Assembly: GCA_027442615.1 (NCBI GenBank)
Contig: DAIBBI010000045.1
Location: forward strand, 1-14,821
DNA: 14,821 bases
Reading direction: 5' to 3'
Source: JAJZRV01 sp027442615
GTDB taxonomy: Bacteria; Pseudomonadota; Gammaproteobacteria; Burkholderiales; Ferrovaceae
The position numbers and the translations under genes were made by a program. The notes below the pieces were generated by a model, which made no database searches, had not been told where the DNA came from, and saw nothing but the letters and a program-made list of their open reading frames with translations. Below, one piece after another: positions 8,001 through 14,821 of the stretch; positions within the stretch are counted from its first letter, which is position 1; every line of letters begins with the position of its first letter.

Positions 8001-8007
8001 CCTGTAC

Positions 8008-8496
8008 ATGGGTGCCATTAAAGAATTCGTTAAAAGCTGGACGCTCACCGAACTCCTCAAGGGAATGAGCGTGACGGGGCGGCACTTCCTGTCGCGCAAG
8101 ATCACCGTCCAGTATCCCGAGGAAAAAACCCCACAGTCCCCGCGCTTTCGCGGACTGCATGCGCTGCGCCGTTACCCCAATGGCGAAGAGCGCTGCATCG
8201 CCTGCAAGTTGTGCGAGGCCGTGTGCCCCGCCATGGCCATCACCATCGAATCAGAACAGCGTGCCGATGGCAGCCGCCGCACCACGCGCTACGACATTGA
8301 CCTGTCCAAATGCATCTTCTGCGGCTTTTGCGAAGAATCCTGCCCGGTGGATTCCATCGTGGAAACGCGGATTTTTGAATATCACGGCGAACAACGCGGC
8401 GACCTTCTCATGACCAAGGAAAAGCTGTTGGCGGTGGGAGACCGTTACGAAGCCCAGATTGCAGCCGACCGTGCCGAAGACGCACGCTTCCGATAA
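8008..8496 (+). CDS. nuoI: NADH-quinone oxidoreductase subunit I (NuoI), clusters N6a and N6b
   Basis: The 23-kDa-type ferredoxin subunit (162 aa), which carries electrons from NuoG to the N2 cluster of NuoB. Two 4Fe-4S motifs are complete: C63, C66, C69, C73 (CIACKLCEAVCP) and C102, C105, C108, C112 (CIFCGFCEESCP). In 2x4Fe-4S ferredoxins of this type the last cysteine of each motif ligates the other cluster. The N-terminal amphipathic part (about 1-35) that rests on the membrane arm is present, with TVQYPEEK (33-40) after it. The start at 8008 is chosen from homology and the GAGGG site 7 nt upstream. The TAA stop overlaps the ribosome binding site of nuoJ, so the two are likely expressed in step. 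Confidence 0.97.
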   Translation: MGAIKEFVKSWTLTELLKGMSVTGRHFLSRKITVQYPEEKTPQSPRFRGLHALRRYPNGEERCIACKLCEAVCPAMAITIESEQRADGSRRTTRYDIDLSKCIFCGFCEESCPVDSIVETRIFEYHGEQRGDLLMTKEKLLAVGDRYEAQIAADRAEDARFR

Positions 8497-8499
8497 GGA
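8495..8499 (+). promoter_or_regulatory. Ribosome binding site of nuoJ (GTG start)
   Basis: AAGGA, beginning within the nuoI TAA stop and 9 nt before the GTG at 8509. It supports the GTG as the true start, since the first in-frame ATG further on would cut into the first membrane helix. Confidence 0.72.
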
Positions 8500-8508
8500 A
8501 AACCAAAG

Positions 8509-9114
8509 GTGACTGATTTTTCCGTACTGATATTTTCCGCCTTCGCGCTGGTGCTGCTCGGGGCCGCCGTGGGCGTGATCACTGCGCGCAACCCGGTGCA
8601 TGCCGCCCTGTTTCTGGTGCTGGCGTTCTTCAACGGGGCCGGCTTGTGGATGATGCTGGAAGCCGAATTCCTCTCCATCGCCCTCGTGCTGGTGTACGTG
8701 GGTGCGGTGATGGTGCTGTTCCTGTTTGTGGTGATGATGCTCAACGTGGATCTGGCCCGGCTGCGCGAAGGATTCTGGAAGCACCTGCCCCTGGGGCTCG
8801 GGGTGGGCGTGCTGATGGTGGCGGAGATGGTGCTGGTGGTGAGCAGCAAGCAGTTTGCTTCCCTGGGGGAGGGTACTGCACCAGCCGCGCCAGGAGTGAG
8901 CAATACCCGCGAGCTGGGGCTCCTGCTCTACACCGACTACGTTTATCCCTTTGAACTGGCCGCCGTCATCCTGCTGGTGGCCATCGTCGCGGCCATAGCC
9001 CTGACGCTGCGTCGGCGCAAGGATTCCAAACACCTGGATCCGGCACAGCAAGTCCGCGTCAAGGCGGCCGACCGAATTCGTATCGTGGCCATGCGCACCG
9101 AAAAGGACCGCTGA
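8509..9114 (+). CDS. nuoJ: NADH-quinone oxidoreductase subunit J (NuoJ)
   Basis: Membrane subunit (201 aa) between NuoH and NuoK, equivalent to mitochondrial ND6. Five hydrophobic segments fit residues 4-24, 29-50, 54-79, 94-113 and 146-167. The third contains the conserved YVGAVMVLFLFVVMMLN stretch (63-79), which forms the pi-bulge helix that changes conformation during turnover in solved structures. The start codon is GTG at 8509, supported by AAGGA 9 nt upstream and by a complete first helix. A basic, polar tail (168-201, beginning RRRKDSKH) follows the last helix, as is common in proteobacterial NuoJ. The TGA overlaps the nuoK ATG by one base (TGATG). Confidence 0.95.
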   Translation: MTDFSVLIFSAFALVLLGAAVGVITARNPVHAALFLVLAFFNGAGLWMMLEAEFLSIALVLVYVGAVMVLFLFVVMMLNVDLARLREGFWKHLPLGLGVGVLMVAEMVLVVSSKQFASLGEGTAPAAPGVSNTRELGLLLYTDYVYPFELAAVILLVAIVAAIALTLRRRKDSKHLDPAQQVRVKAADRIRIVAMRTEKDR

Positions 9115-9419
9115 TGATCAACCTGACCGATTACCTGATGCTAGGCGCCGTGCTGTTCGCCATCAGCGTGGTGGGCATTTTTCTGAACCGCAAGAATGTC
9201 ATCATCCTGCTGATGTGCATCGAACTGATGCTGCTGGCCGTCAATCTCAACTTTGTGGCGTTTTCCCACTACCTGCACGACATGGCAGGGCAGGTCTTCG
9301 TGTTTTTCATCTTGACCGTTGCCGCAGCCGAGTCGGCCATCGGCCTCGCGATTTTGGTCGTACTGTTCCGAAACATCCGCTCCATCAACGTGGATGATCT
9401 GGGCAGTCTCAAGGAATGA
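9114..9419 (+). CDS. nuoK: NADH-quinone oxidoreductase subunit K (NuoK)
   Basis: Small membrane subunit (101 aa, three helices), equivalent to mitochondrial ND4L and related to the MrpC antiporter subunit. The two buried glutamates needed for proton transfer are present: E37 (in MCIELMLLAVNLNF) and E73 (in AAAESAIGLAI), matching E. coli Glu36 and Glu72. The helices lie at about 5-22, 28-50 and 60-85. The start at 9114 is in a TGATG overlap with nuoJ and also has AAGGA (9103-9107) 6 nt upstream, so it may both couple to nuoJ and initiate independently. nuoL starts 6 nt after the stop. Confidence 0.97.
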   Translation: MINLTDYLMLGAVLFAISVVGIFLNRKNVIILLMCIELMLLAVNLNFVAFSHYLHDMAGQVFVFFILTVAAAESAIGLAILVVLFRNIRSINVDDLGSLKE

Positions 9420-9425
9420 GCCTCC

Positions 9426-11378
9426 ATGAGCATGTTTAGCCTTTATCTGCTGGTTCCCCTCGCACCCCTCGCCGGGTCCCTCCTGGCCGGTCTGTTTGGC
9501 AAGGCCCTGGGGCGTACCGGAAGCCACATCGTCACCATCCTGGGCGTCGCCATCTCCTTCGTGACCTCTGTGGTGATAGCACAGGATGTCTTTGCCGGCC
9601 ACGTTTTCAACGGCACGGTATACACATGGCTGACCACCGAGGACATTTCCCTGGTGGTGGGCTTCCTGATTGACCCGCTCACCGTCACGATGATGCTGAT
9701 CGTGACCTTCGTCTCCCTCATGGTGCACATCTACACCGTGGGCTACATGCACGAAGATCCGGGTTACCAGCGCTTCTTCAGCTACATCTCGCTATTCACC
9801 TTCTCCATGCTGATGCTGGTGATGTCCAACAATTTCCTGCAGCTGTTCTTTGGCTGGGAAGCCGTGGGCCTGGTGTCCTACCTCCTGATCGGCTTCTGGT
9901 ACACCCGCCCCACCGCCATCTATGCCAACCTCAAGGCGTTCCTGGTCAATCGCGTGGGCGACCTGGGATTCCTGCTGGGCATTGGCCTCATCCTGGCCCA
10001 CTTTGGTTCACTCGATTACGCCACCGTGTTTGAGCGCGCCCCCCAACTGGCTCACGACAGCATTGCGCTCCTGCCCGACAGTCCGGTATCGCTGCTTACC
10101 GTGGTGTGCATCCTGCTGTTCATCGGTGCCATGGGCAAGTCGGCCCAGATGCCGCTGCACGTCTGGCTGCCCGATTCCATGGAAGGCCCCACGCCGATTT
10201 CAGCACTGATCCACGCGGCCACCATGGTGACTGCGGGGATCTTCATGGTGTCACGCATGTCGCCGCTCTTCGAGCTCTCGGAGACGGCGCGCACCGTCGT
10301 GTTGGTGATCGGCGCCAGCACGGCCCTGTTCATGGCCTTCCTTGGCATCATCCAGAACGACATCAAGCGGGTAGTGGCCTATTCCACCCTTTCGCAACTG
10401 GGCTACATGACTGTGGCGCTGGGCGCTTCGGCCTATCCGGTAGCGATTTTCCATCTGGGTACCCACGCCTTTTTCAAGGCATTACTGTTTCTTGGCGCGG
10501 GCTCCGTGATCCACGCCATGCACCACGAGCAGGACATGCGCAACATGGGCGGGCTGCGCAAATACATGCCGATCACCTACGTCACCGCAGTGATCGGATC
10601 GTTGGCGCTGGCCGGAATTCCGCCCTTTGCAGGCTTCTTTTCCAAGGATGCCATCATCGAGGCCGTGCAGGCCAGCACCATTCCAGGTGCGGGCTATGCC
10701 ACCTTTGCCGTCATGGCGGGGGTGTTCGTCACGGCCTTCTACAGCTTCAGGATGCTGTTCATGACCTTTCATGGCAAGCCGCGCATGGACCATCACACCC
10801 TGGAGCACCTGCATGAGTCGCCCTGGGTGATTACCGTGCCGCTGGTCCTGCTGGCCATTCCCTCGGTGGTGACGGGCTACCTGTACATCGAGCCCATGGT
10901 GATTGGGCAGTATTTTGGCAATGCCATCACGGTGCTGCCCGGCAATGGCGGTCTGCACGTCATGCGCGAAGAATGGCATGGTGTGGCTGGCTTCATCCAG
11001 CACGGCATGATGGCATTGCCGTTCTGGCTGGCGCTCGCGGGCATCGGCACCGCCGCAGCCCTGTACCTCAAGTGGACGCACATTCCGGCAACCATCAAGG
11101 CGCGCTTTGGCGGCCTCTACACCCTGCTGGACAACAAGTATTACTTCGACCGGTTCAACGAAGCCTTCTTTGCGCACGGCGCACTCAAGATAGGCAGCGC
11201 CTTCTGGCATAAAGGCGACGTGTCCCTGATTGACGGCGCCGTCAACGGCTCGGCCAACCTGGTGGGGCGCTTCTCGGCGCGCCTGCGCCGGATCCAGACC
11301 GGATACATCTACCACTACGCCTTCATCATGATTTTTGGCGTGTTCATCCTGATGAGCCTGTGGTTCGTCAAGGCGTAA
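9426..11378 (+). CDS. nuoL: NADH-quinone oxidoreductase subunit L (NuoL)
   Basis: The distal antiporter-like pump subunit (650 aa, about 16 helices), equivalent to ND5 and related to MrpA. The key membrane charges are all present: E145 (FFGWEAVGLVSY), K238 (GAMGKSAQ), H263 (LIHAATMVTAG), H343, H347 and K351 (FHLGTHAFFKALLFL) and K407-D408 (FFSKDAI). They match E. coli Glu144, Lys229, His254, His334, His338, Lys342 and Lys399-Asp400. After the antiporter core, residues of about 565-620 fit the long lateral helix that runs along the membrane arm, and the last helix is at about 627-648. The start at 9426 has AAGGAA 9 nt upstream, overlapping the end of nuoK; an ATG at 9432 would remove only two residues. 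nuoM follows after 15 nt. Confidence 0.97.
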   Translation: MSMFSLYLLVPLAPLAGSLLAGLFGKALGRTGSHIVTILGVAISFVTSVVIAQDVFAGHVFNGTVYTWLTTEDISLVVGFLIDPLTVTMMLIVTFVSLMVHIYTVGYMHEDPGYQRFFSYISLFTFSMLMLVMSNNFLQLFFGWEAVGLVSYLLIGFWYTRPTAIYANLKAFLVNRVGDLGFLLGIGLILAHFGSLDYATVFERAPQLAHDSIALLPDSPVSLLTVVCILLFIGAMGKSAQMPLHVWLPDSMEGPTPISALIHAATMVTAGIFMVSRMSPLFELSETARTVVLVIGASTALFMAFLGIIQNDIKRVVAYSTLSQLGYMTVALGASAYPVAIFHLGTHAFFKALLFLGAGSVIHAMHHEQDMRNMGGLRKYMPITYVTAVIGSLALAGIPPFAGFFSKDAIIEAVQASTIPGAGYATFAVMAGVFVTAFYSFRMLFMTFHGKPRMDHHTLEHLHESPWVITVPLVLLAIPSVVTGYLYIEPMVIGQYFGNAITVLPGNGGLHVMREEWHGVAGFIQHGMMALPFWLALAGIGTAAALYLKWTHIPATIKARFGGLYTLLDNKYYFDRFNEAFFAHGALKIGSAFWHKGDVSLIDGAVNGSANLVGRFSARLRRIQTGYIYHYAFIMIFGVFILMSLWFVKA

Positions 11379-11393
11379 CCTGAGCGGATATTC

Positions 11394-12875
11394 ATGACTG
11401 CAAATCACTTCCTGTCCCTGAGCATCTGGCTGCCGATCCTGGCCGGCGTGCTGGTGTTGGCCACCAGCAGCGAAAAAAACGCCTGTCGTACCCGGTGGAT
11501 GGCGCTCGTCGGTGCCGTGCTGGGCTTTGCGGTGACTCTGCCGCTGTACCTCGGGTTTTCCAATGACACGGCAGCCATGCAATTTGTGGAGCTGGCCCCC
11601 TGGATTCCAGCCTTCAGCGTCAACTACCACCTCGGCATTGACGGCATTTCGTTGTGGTTCGTGCTGCTCAACAGCTTCATGACCGTGCTGGTGGTGATCG
11701 CAGGCTGGGTAGTCATCGAAAAGCGCCTCGCCCAGTACATGGCAGCCTTCCTGATCATGTCCGGCCTCATCAACGGGGTCTTCGCCGCGCTGGATGCCAT
11801 CCTGTTCTACGTGTTCTTCGAAGCCATGCTGATCCCCATGTTCCTCATCATCGGGATATGGGGTGGGCCACGCCGGGTGTACGCCGCCATCAAGTTCTTC
11901 CTGTACACGCTGCTGGGCTCGCTTTTGATGCTGGCAGCCTTCATCTACCTGTACTTCGAGGCGGGCGGCTCTTTCGAAATCATCAAGTTCCAGATCCTGC
12001 CGCTGCCGCTGGGCGTGCAGATCCTGCTCTTCATCGCGTTCTTCATGTCCTTTGCGGTCAAGGTGCCCATGTGGCCCGTGCACACCTGGTTGCCCGATGC
12101 GCACGTAGAGGCGCCAACGGGCGGCTCGGTCATCCTGGCTGCCATCACCCTCAAGATCGGGGCGTACGGATTCCTGCGCTTTAACCTGCCCATCACGCCT
12201 GATGCCAGCCATGCCTTGTCTGGCTTCATCATTACCCTGTCACTGATTGCGGTGGTGTACATCGGACTCGTGGCGCTGGTGCAGAACGATATGAAAAAGC
12301 TGGTGGCCTACTCATCCATTGCGCACATGGGTTTTGTCACCCTGGGGATTTTCATGTTCAACGCCATGGGCACGGAAGGGGCGCTGCTGCAGATGATCTC
12401 GCACGGCTTCGTGTCGGGCGCCATGTTCCTGTGCATCGGGGTGCTCTATGACCGCATGCACTCCCGGCAAATTTCCGACTACGGCGGCGTGGTCAACACC
12501 ATGCCGGTGTTTTCCGCCTTCTTCATGCTGTTTGCCATGGCCAATGCCGGCCTGCCGGGCACGAGCGGCTTCATTGGCGAATTCATCGTGACCTTGAGCG
12601 CCATCCAGGTCAACTTCTGGTACGCGGCGCTGGCGGCCACCACCTTCATTTTCGGCGCAGCCTACACGCTGTGGATGTACAAGCGCGTGGTATTTGGCGA
12701 AGCGGCCAACGCGCACGTGGCCCAGCTCAAGGACATCAATGGGCGTGAAACCCTGTTCCTGGCCGTTCTGGCCATTCTGGTGCTGGCCATGGGCCTGTAT
12801 CCAAAGCCGTTCACAGACACCATGCATGCCACGGTGCAACAGTTGATCGAGCAAACCTCGGTCTCGAAGTTTTGA
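11394..12875 (+). CDS. nuoM: NADH-quinone oxidoreductase subunit M (NuoM)
   Basis: The middle antiporter-like pump subunit (493 aa, about 14 helices), equivalent to ND4 and related to MrpD. Functional residues are intact: E143 (FFEAMLIPM), K223 (FAVKVPMWPVHTWLPDAH), K254 (LKIGAYGF), H311 (SIAHMGF), H337 (ISHGFVSGAMF) and E396 (GFIGEFI). They match E. coli Glu144, Lys234, Lys265, His322, His348 and Glu407. The glutamate at the exit position, where NuoL and NuoN have lysine, is the normal NuoM feature. The start at 11394 gives a full first helix, but its ribosome binding site is weak (GAGCGGA just upstream). The neighbouring gaps are 15 nt to nuoL and 7 nt to nuoN. Confidence 0.97.
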   Translation: MTANHFLSLSIWLPILAGVLVLATSSEKNACRTRWMALVGAVLGFAVTLPLYLGFSNDTAAMQFVELAPWIPAFSVNYHLGIDGISLWFVLLNSFMTVLVVIAGWVVIEKRLAQYMAAFLIMSGLINGVFAALDAILFYVFFEAMLIPMFLIIGIWGGPRRVYAAIKFFLYTLLGSLLMLAAFIYLYFEAGGSFEIIKFQILPLPLGVQILLFIAFFMSFAVKVPMWPVHTWLPDAHVEAPTGGSVILAAITLKIGAYGFLRFNLPITPDASHALSGFIITLSLIAVVYIGLVALVQNDMKKLVAYSSIAHMGFVTLGIFMFNAMGTEGALLQMISHGFVSGAMFLCIGVLYDRMHSRQISDYGGVVNTMPVFSAFFMLFAMANAGLPGTSGFIGEFIVTLSAIQVNFWYAALAATTFIFGAAYTLWMYKRVVFGEAANAHVAQLKDINGRETLFLAVLAILVLAMGLYPKPFTDTMHATVQQLIEQTSVSKF

Positions 12876-12876
12876 T

Positions 12877-12880
12877 GGAG
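12877..12880 (+). promoter_or_regulatory. Ribosome binding site near the two nuoN start codons
   Basis: GGAG right after the nuoM stop. It is 2 nt from the ATG at 12883 but 5 nt from the next in-frame ATG at 12886, so the spacing favours the second ATG. The difference is one methionine. Confidence 0.6.
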
Positions 12881-12882
12881 CG

Positions 12883-14337
12883 ATGATGACGTTCGCCACC
12901 CCCTATCTGGCCCCGGTCTATCCGGAAATTTTCCTGCTGATGGCGCTCTCGGCCATCCTGATGCTGGACCTCTTCATCCCGGAGGCCAGGCGCTTTCTGA
13001 CCTACGCCTATTCCCAGCTGGCGTTGCTGGTGACGGCAGGACTGCTGGTCATGGGCGCCTCGGGCCATGCGCTGTCCACTTTCGGGGGCATGTTCATCGA
13101 TGACCCCATGGCGCGCACCCTGAAGCTTGTCGCCATCGTCGCAGTCTCCTTCGCCATGGCCTACTCGCGCACCTACAACCAGTCGCGCGGGCTGTTCCGC
13201 GGCGAGTTCTATGTGCTGCTGATGTTTGCCCTCCTCGGCATCATGGTGATGATTTCCGCCAATCATTTCCTGGTGCTCTATCTCGGCCTTGAACTGCTGT
13301 CGCTCTCCATGTGCGCGCTGATTGCGCTGCAACGGGATTCGGCAGCTTCCAGCGAAGCCGCCATGAAATACTTCGTGTTGGCTGCGCTGGCTTCGGGCCT
13401 GCTGCTGTACGGGCTGTCCATGCTCTACGGCGCCACCGGCTCGTTGTTCATGCCCACGGTGGCCAATGCCATCGCCTCGGGTGCAGCCGATCCCGCCATT
13501 CTGGTGTTCGGCCTGGTGTTCGTGGTGGCAGGGCTTGCCTTCAAGCTGGGCGTGGTTCCCTTCCATATGTGGGTACCCGATGTGTATGAGGGCTCGCCCA
13601 CGGCGGTGACCCTGTTCGTCAGCACGGCACCCAAGGTGGCTGCCTTTGCCTTCTTCATGCGGCTTTTGGTGGGCGCATTGGGCCCCATGGTGTCGGACTG
13701 GCAGTCCATGCTGGTGATCGTGGCCGTGCTGTCGATGCTGGTGGGCAACGTCACCGCCATTGCCCAGACCAACTTCAAACGCATGCTGGCCTATTCCACC
13801 ATTTCGCACATGGGCTTTCTTCTCCTGGGCATCCTGTCTGGCTCGCTGGGCGGCTATGCCGCGGCCATGTTCTATCTGGTGGCCTATGTGCTGATGAGTC
13901 TTGCCGCCTTCGGCCTCGTACTGCTGTTGAGCCGTGACGGCTTCGAGGCAGACCAGCTGGATGACCTGAAGGGACTCAACAAGCGCAGCCCCTGGTATGC
14001 CTTCATGATGCTGCTGGTGATGATTTCCATGGCGGGCATTCCCGTATCCGTGGGTTTCTTCGCCAAGCTCTCGGTGTTGAGCGCCGTGCTGGATGCCGGC
14101 ATGACCTGGCTCGTGGTGTATGCGGTAATGATGTCGCTGATCGGTGCCTTCTATTACCTGCGCGTCATCAAGCTCATGTACATGGATGAACCCGCAGACG
14201 AAACCCCGCTTGTGGCCGAAACCGACCACCGCGTGCTGATCGGCCTCAACGCGCTTGCCATCCTGGTGCTGGGCATCGTGCCCCAACCCCTGATTGATCT
14301 CTGCATCGCCTCCATCGGCCAGTCCATGAGGGGCTGA
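12883..14337 (+). CDS. nuoN: NADH-quinone oxidoreductase subunit N (NuoN)
   Basis: The antiporter-like pump subunit closest to NuoK (484 aa, about 14 helices), equivalent to ND2. The proton-path residues are present: E137 (YLGLELLSLS), K162 (AAMKYFVL), K221 and H228 (FKLGVVPFHMWVPD), K251 (APKVAAF) and K395 (GFFAKLSVLS), fitting E. coli Glu133, Lys158, Lys217, His224, Lys247 and Lys395. Two ATGs stand in tandem at 12883 and 12886. The GGAG at 12877-12880 is better spaced for the second, so the real protein may be one residue shorter. It is the last nuo gene. No terminator hairpin is seen after it; instead a Nudix gene starts 5 nt downstream, with its ribosome binding site inside the nuoN 3' end. 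Confidence 0.97.
   Translation: MMTFATPYLAPVYPEIFLLMALSAILMLDLFIPEARRFLTYAYSQLALLVTAGLLVMGASGHALSTFGGMFIDDPMARTLKLVAIVAVSFAMAYSRTYNQSRGLFRGEFYVLLMFALLGIMVMISANHFLVLYLGLELLSLSMCALIALQRDSAASSEAAMKYFVLAALASGLLLYGLSMLYGATGSLFMPTVANAIASGAADPAILVFGLVFVVAGLAFKLGVVPFHMWVPDVYEGSPTAVTLFVSTAPKVAAFAFFMRLLVGALGPMVSDWQSMLVIVAVLSMLVGNVTAIAQTNFKRMLAYSTISHMGFLLLGILSGSLGGYAAAMFYLVAYVLMSLAAFGLVLLLSRDGFEADQLDDLKGLNKRSPWYAFMMLLVMISMAGIPVSVGFFAKLSVLSAVLDAGMTWLVVYAVMMSLIGAFYYLRVIKLMYMDEPADETPLVAETDHRVLIGLNALAILVLGIVPQPLIDLCIASIGQSMRG
14328..14333 (+). promoter_or_regulatory. Ribosome binding site of the Nudix gene (GTG start)
   Basis: GAGGGG within the last codons of nuoN, 9 nt before the GTG at 14343. It is the main support for this non-ATG start. 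Confidence 0.65.
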
Positions 14338-14342
14338 CTTCC

Positions 14343-14821
14343 GTGACCCGGTTTCCCCACCTGCCGCACGACTTTACCGAGCATCAGGTGGATTCGGAAC
14401 AGGTCTTCAAGGGCCGCCTGCTCGACGTGCGTCGCGATACGGTGCGTCTGCCCAACGGGCAGAACACCGTGCGCGAATACATCGTGCACAACGGCGCTGC
14501 CGCCATCATTCCCCTGCTGGATGACGAAACGGTGCTGCTGGAATACCAGTACCGCTATCCCAACCGTCACCACTATTACGAAATTCCCGCTGGCAAGCTG
14601 GAGCCCGGAGAGCCCCCCCTGGAGGCGGCGCAACGCGAACTTCTGGAAGAGACGGGGTATGTGGCGGCACACTGGCAGCGTCTTGCGTCCCTGCACCTGT
14701 GCATTGCCTATTCCACCGAACGGATTGAATTTTTTCTGGCGCGCGAGCTGACTTTCGATGCCCACCGCCGGGACGAGGAAGAGTTTCTGGAAACGCTTCC
14801 TGTTCCGCTCAAGCAGGCTTA
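14343..14821 (+). CDS. Nudix hydrolase, probably ADP-ribose pyrophosphatase type (3' end beyond window)
   Basis: Partial gene: 159 codons are visible and the frame is still open at the window edge. It starts with GTG at 14343 (residues TRFPHLPHDF follow), 5 nt after nuoN, with GAGGGG 9 nt upstream. The Nudix box is perfect at residues 84-106: G84, E90, R98-E99, E102-E103, G105, Y106, fitting Gx5Ex7REUxEExGU, so Mg-dependent cleavage of a nucleoside diphosphate linked to another group is expected. The preceding VLLEYQYRYP (64-73) and following YSTERIEFFLA (122-132) resemble the ADP-ribose pyrophosphatase (NudF-like) group, where the glutamate after the box is important. The proline that marks classical ADP-ribose hydrolases 16 residues after the box is not there (Y122), so substrate assignment is inference. 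The place after nuoN suggests co-transcription with complex I. Confidence 0.85.
   Translation, partial: MTRFPHLPHDFTEHQVDSEQVFKGRLLDVRRDTVRLPNGQNTVREYIVHNGAAAIIPLLDDETVLLEYQYRYPNRHHYYEIPAGKLEPGEPPLEAAQRELLEETGYVAAHWQRLASLHLCIAYSTERIEFFLARELTFDAHRRDEEEFLETLPVPLKQA

Noticed and set aside
8859..8905. The polar Ala/Pro/Gly-rich loop of NuoJ (about residues 117-133) as a possible insertion.
   Set aside because: NuoJ has a variable loop between its fourth and fifth helices, and the overall length of 201 aa is normal.
10482..12212. A 576-codon antisense open frame opposite nuoL and nuoM.
   Set aside because: Same register effect as above; the highly polar His/Gln/Glu-rich product is what hydrophobic-protein codons give when read in reverse complement.
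12811..14286. A 491-codon antisense open frame opposite nuoN.
   Set aside because: In register with nuoN codons; composition is His/Gly/Gln-rich and shows no motif. No ribosome binding site or neighbouring minus-strand gene supports it.

Overview
The window is the complete nuo operon (nuoA to nuoN, all 14 genes, all on the + strand) for the proton-pumping NADH:quinone oxidoreductase, respiratory complex I. It is preceded by the 3' end of a tRNA-Leu gene and followed by the first 159 codons of a Nudix hydrolase gene. The DNA is GC-rich. The operon order, separate nuoC and nuoD genes, a NuoG without the extra N7 cluster ligands, and a tRNA-Leu directly before nuoA together suggest a betaproteobacterium. 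I cannot name the genus from the sequence alone.

Layout. Positions 1-41 are the variable arm, T arm, acceptor strand and CCA end of the tRNA. After a 20-nt gap come nuoA and nuoB (quinone-site membrane subunit and N2 cluster subunit), nuoC and nuoD (connecting module with the quinone pocket), nuoE, nuoF and nuoG (NADH-oxidising module with FMN and the electron-input iron-sulfur clusters), nuoH (membrane heel subunit), nuoI (two 4Fe-4S clusters, N6a/N6b), nuoJ and nuoK (small membrane subunits), and nuoL, nuoM and nuoN (three antiporter-like pump subunits). Junctions are very tight: five overlaps (1, 8, 4, 4 and 1 nt), and the other eight gaps range from 2 to 33 nt. There is no room for an internal terminator and no stretch over 300 bases without a gene.

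Working together: NADH is oxidised at the FMN in NuoF, electrons pass through clusters in NuoE, NuoF, NuoG, NuoI and NuoB to quinone at the NuoD/NuoB/NuoH interface, and the resulting changes drive proton transfer through NuoH/A/J/K and NuoN, NuoM and NuoL. Every cluster-ligand cysteine I looked for in the core set is present, as are the main membrane charged residues, so the enzyme looks intact. The Nudix gene starts with GTG 5 nt after nuoN and is probably co-transcribed.

I found no undescribed system here. The points worth a second look are modest: the tRNA-to-nuoA junction, the Nudix gene at the operon end, several start-codon choices, and long antisense open frames that codon bias explains.
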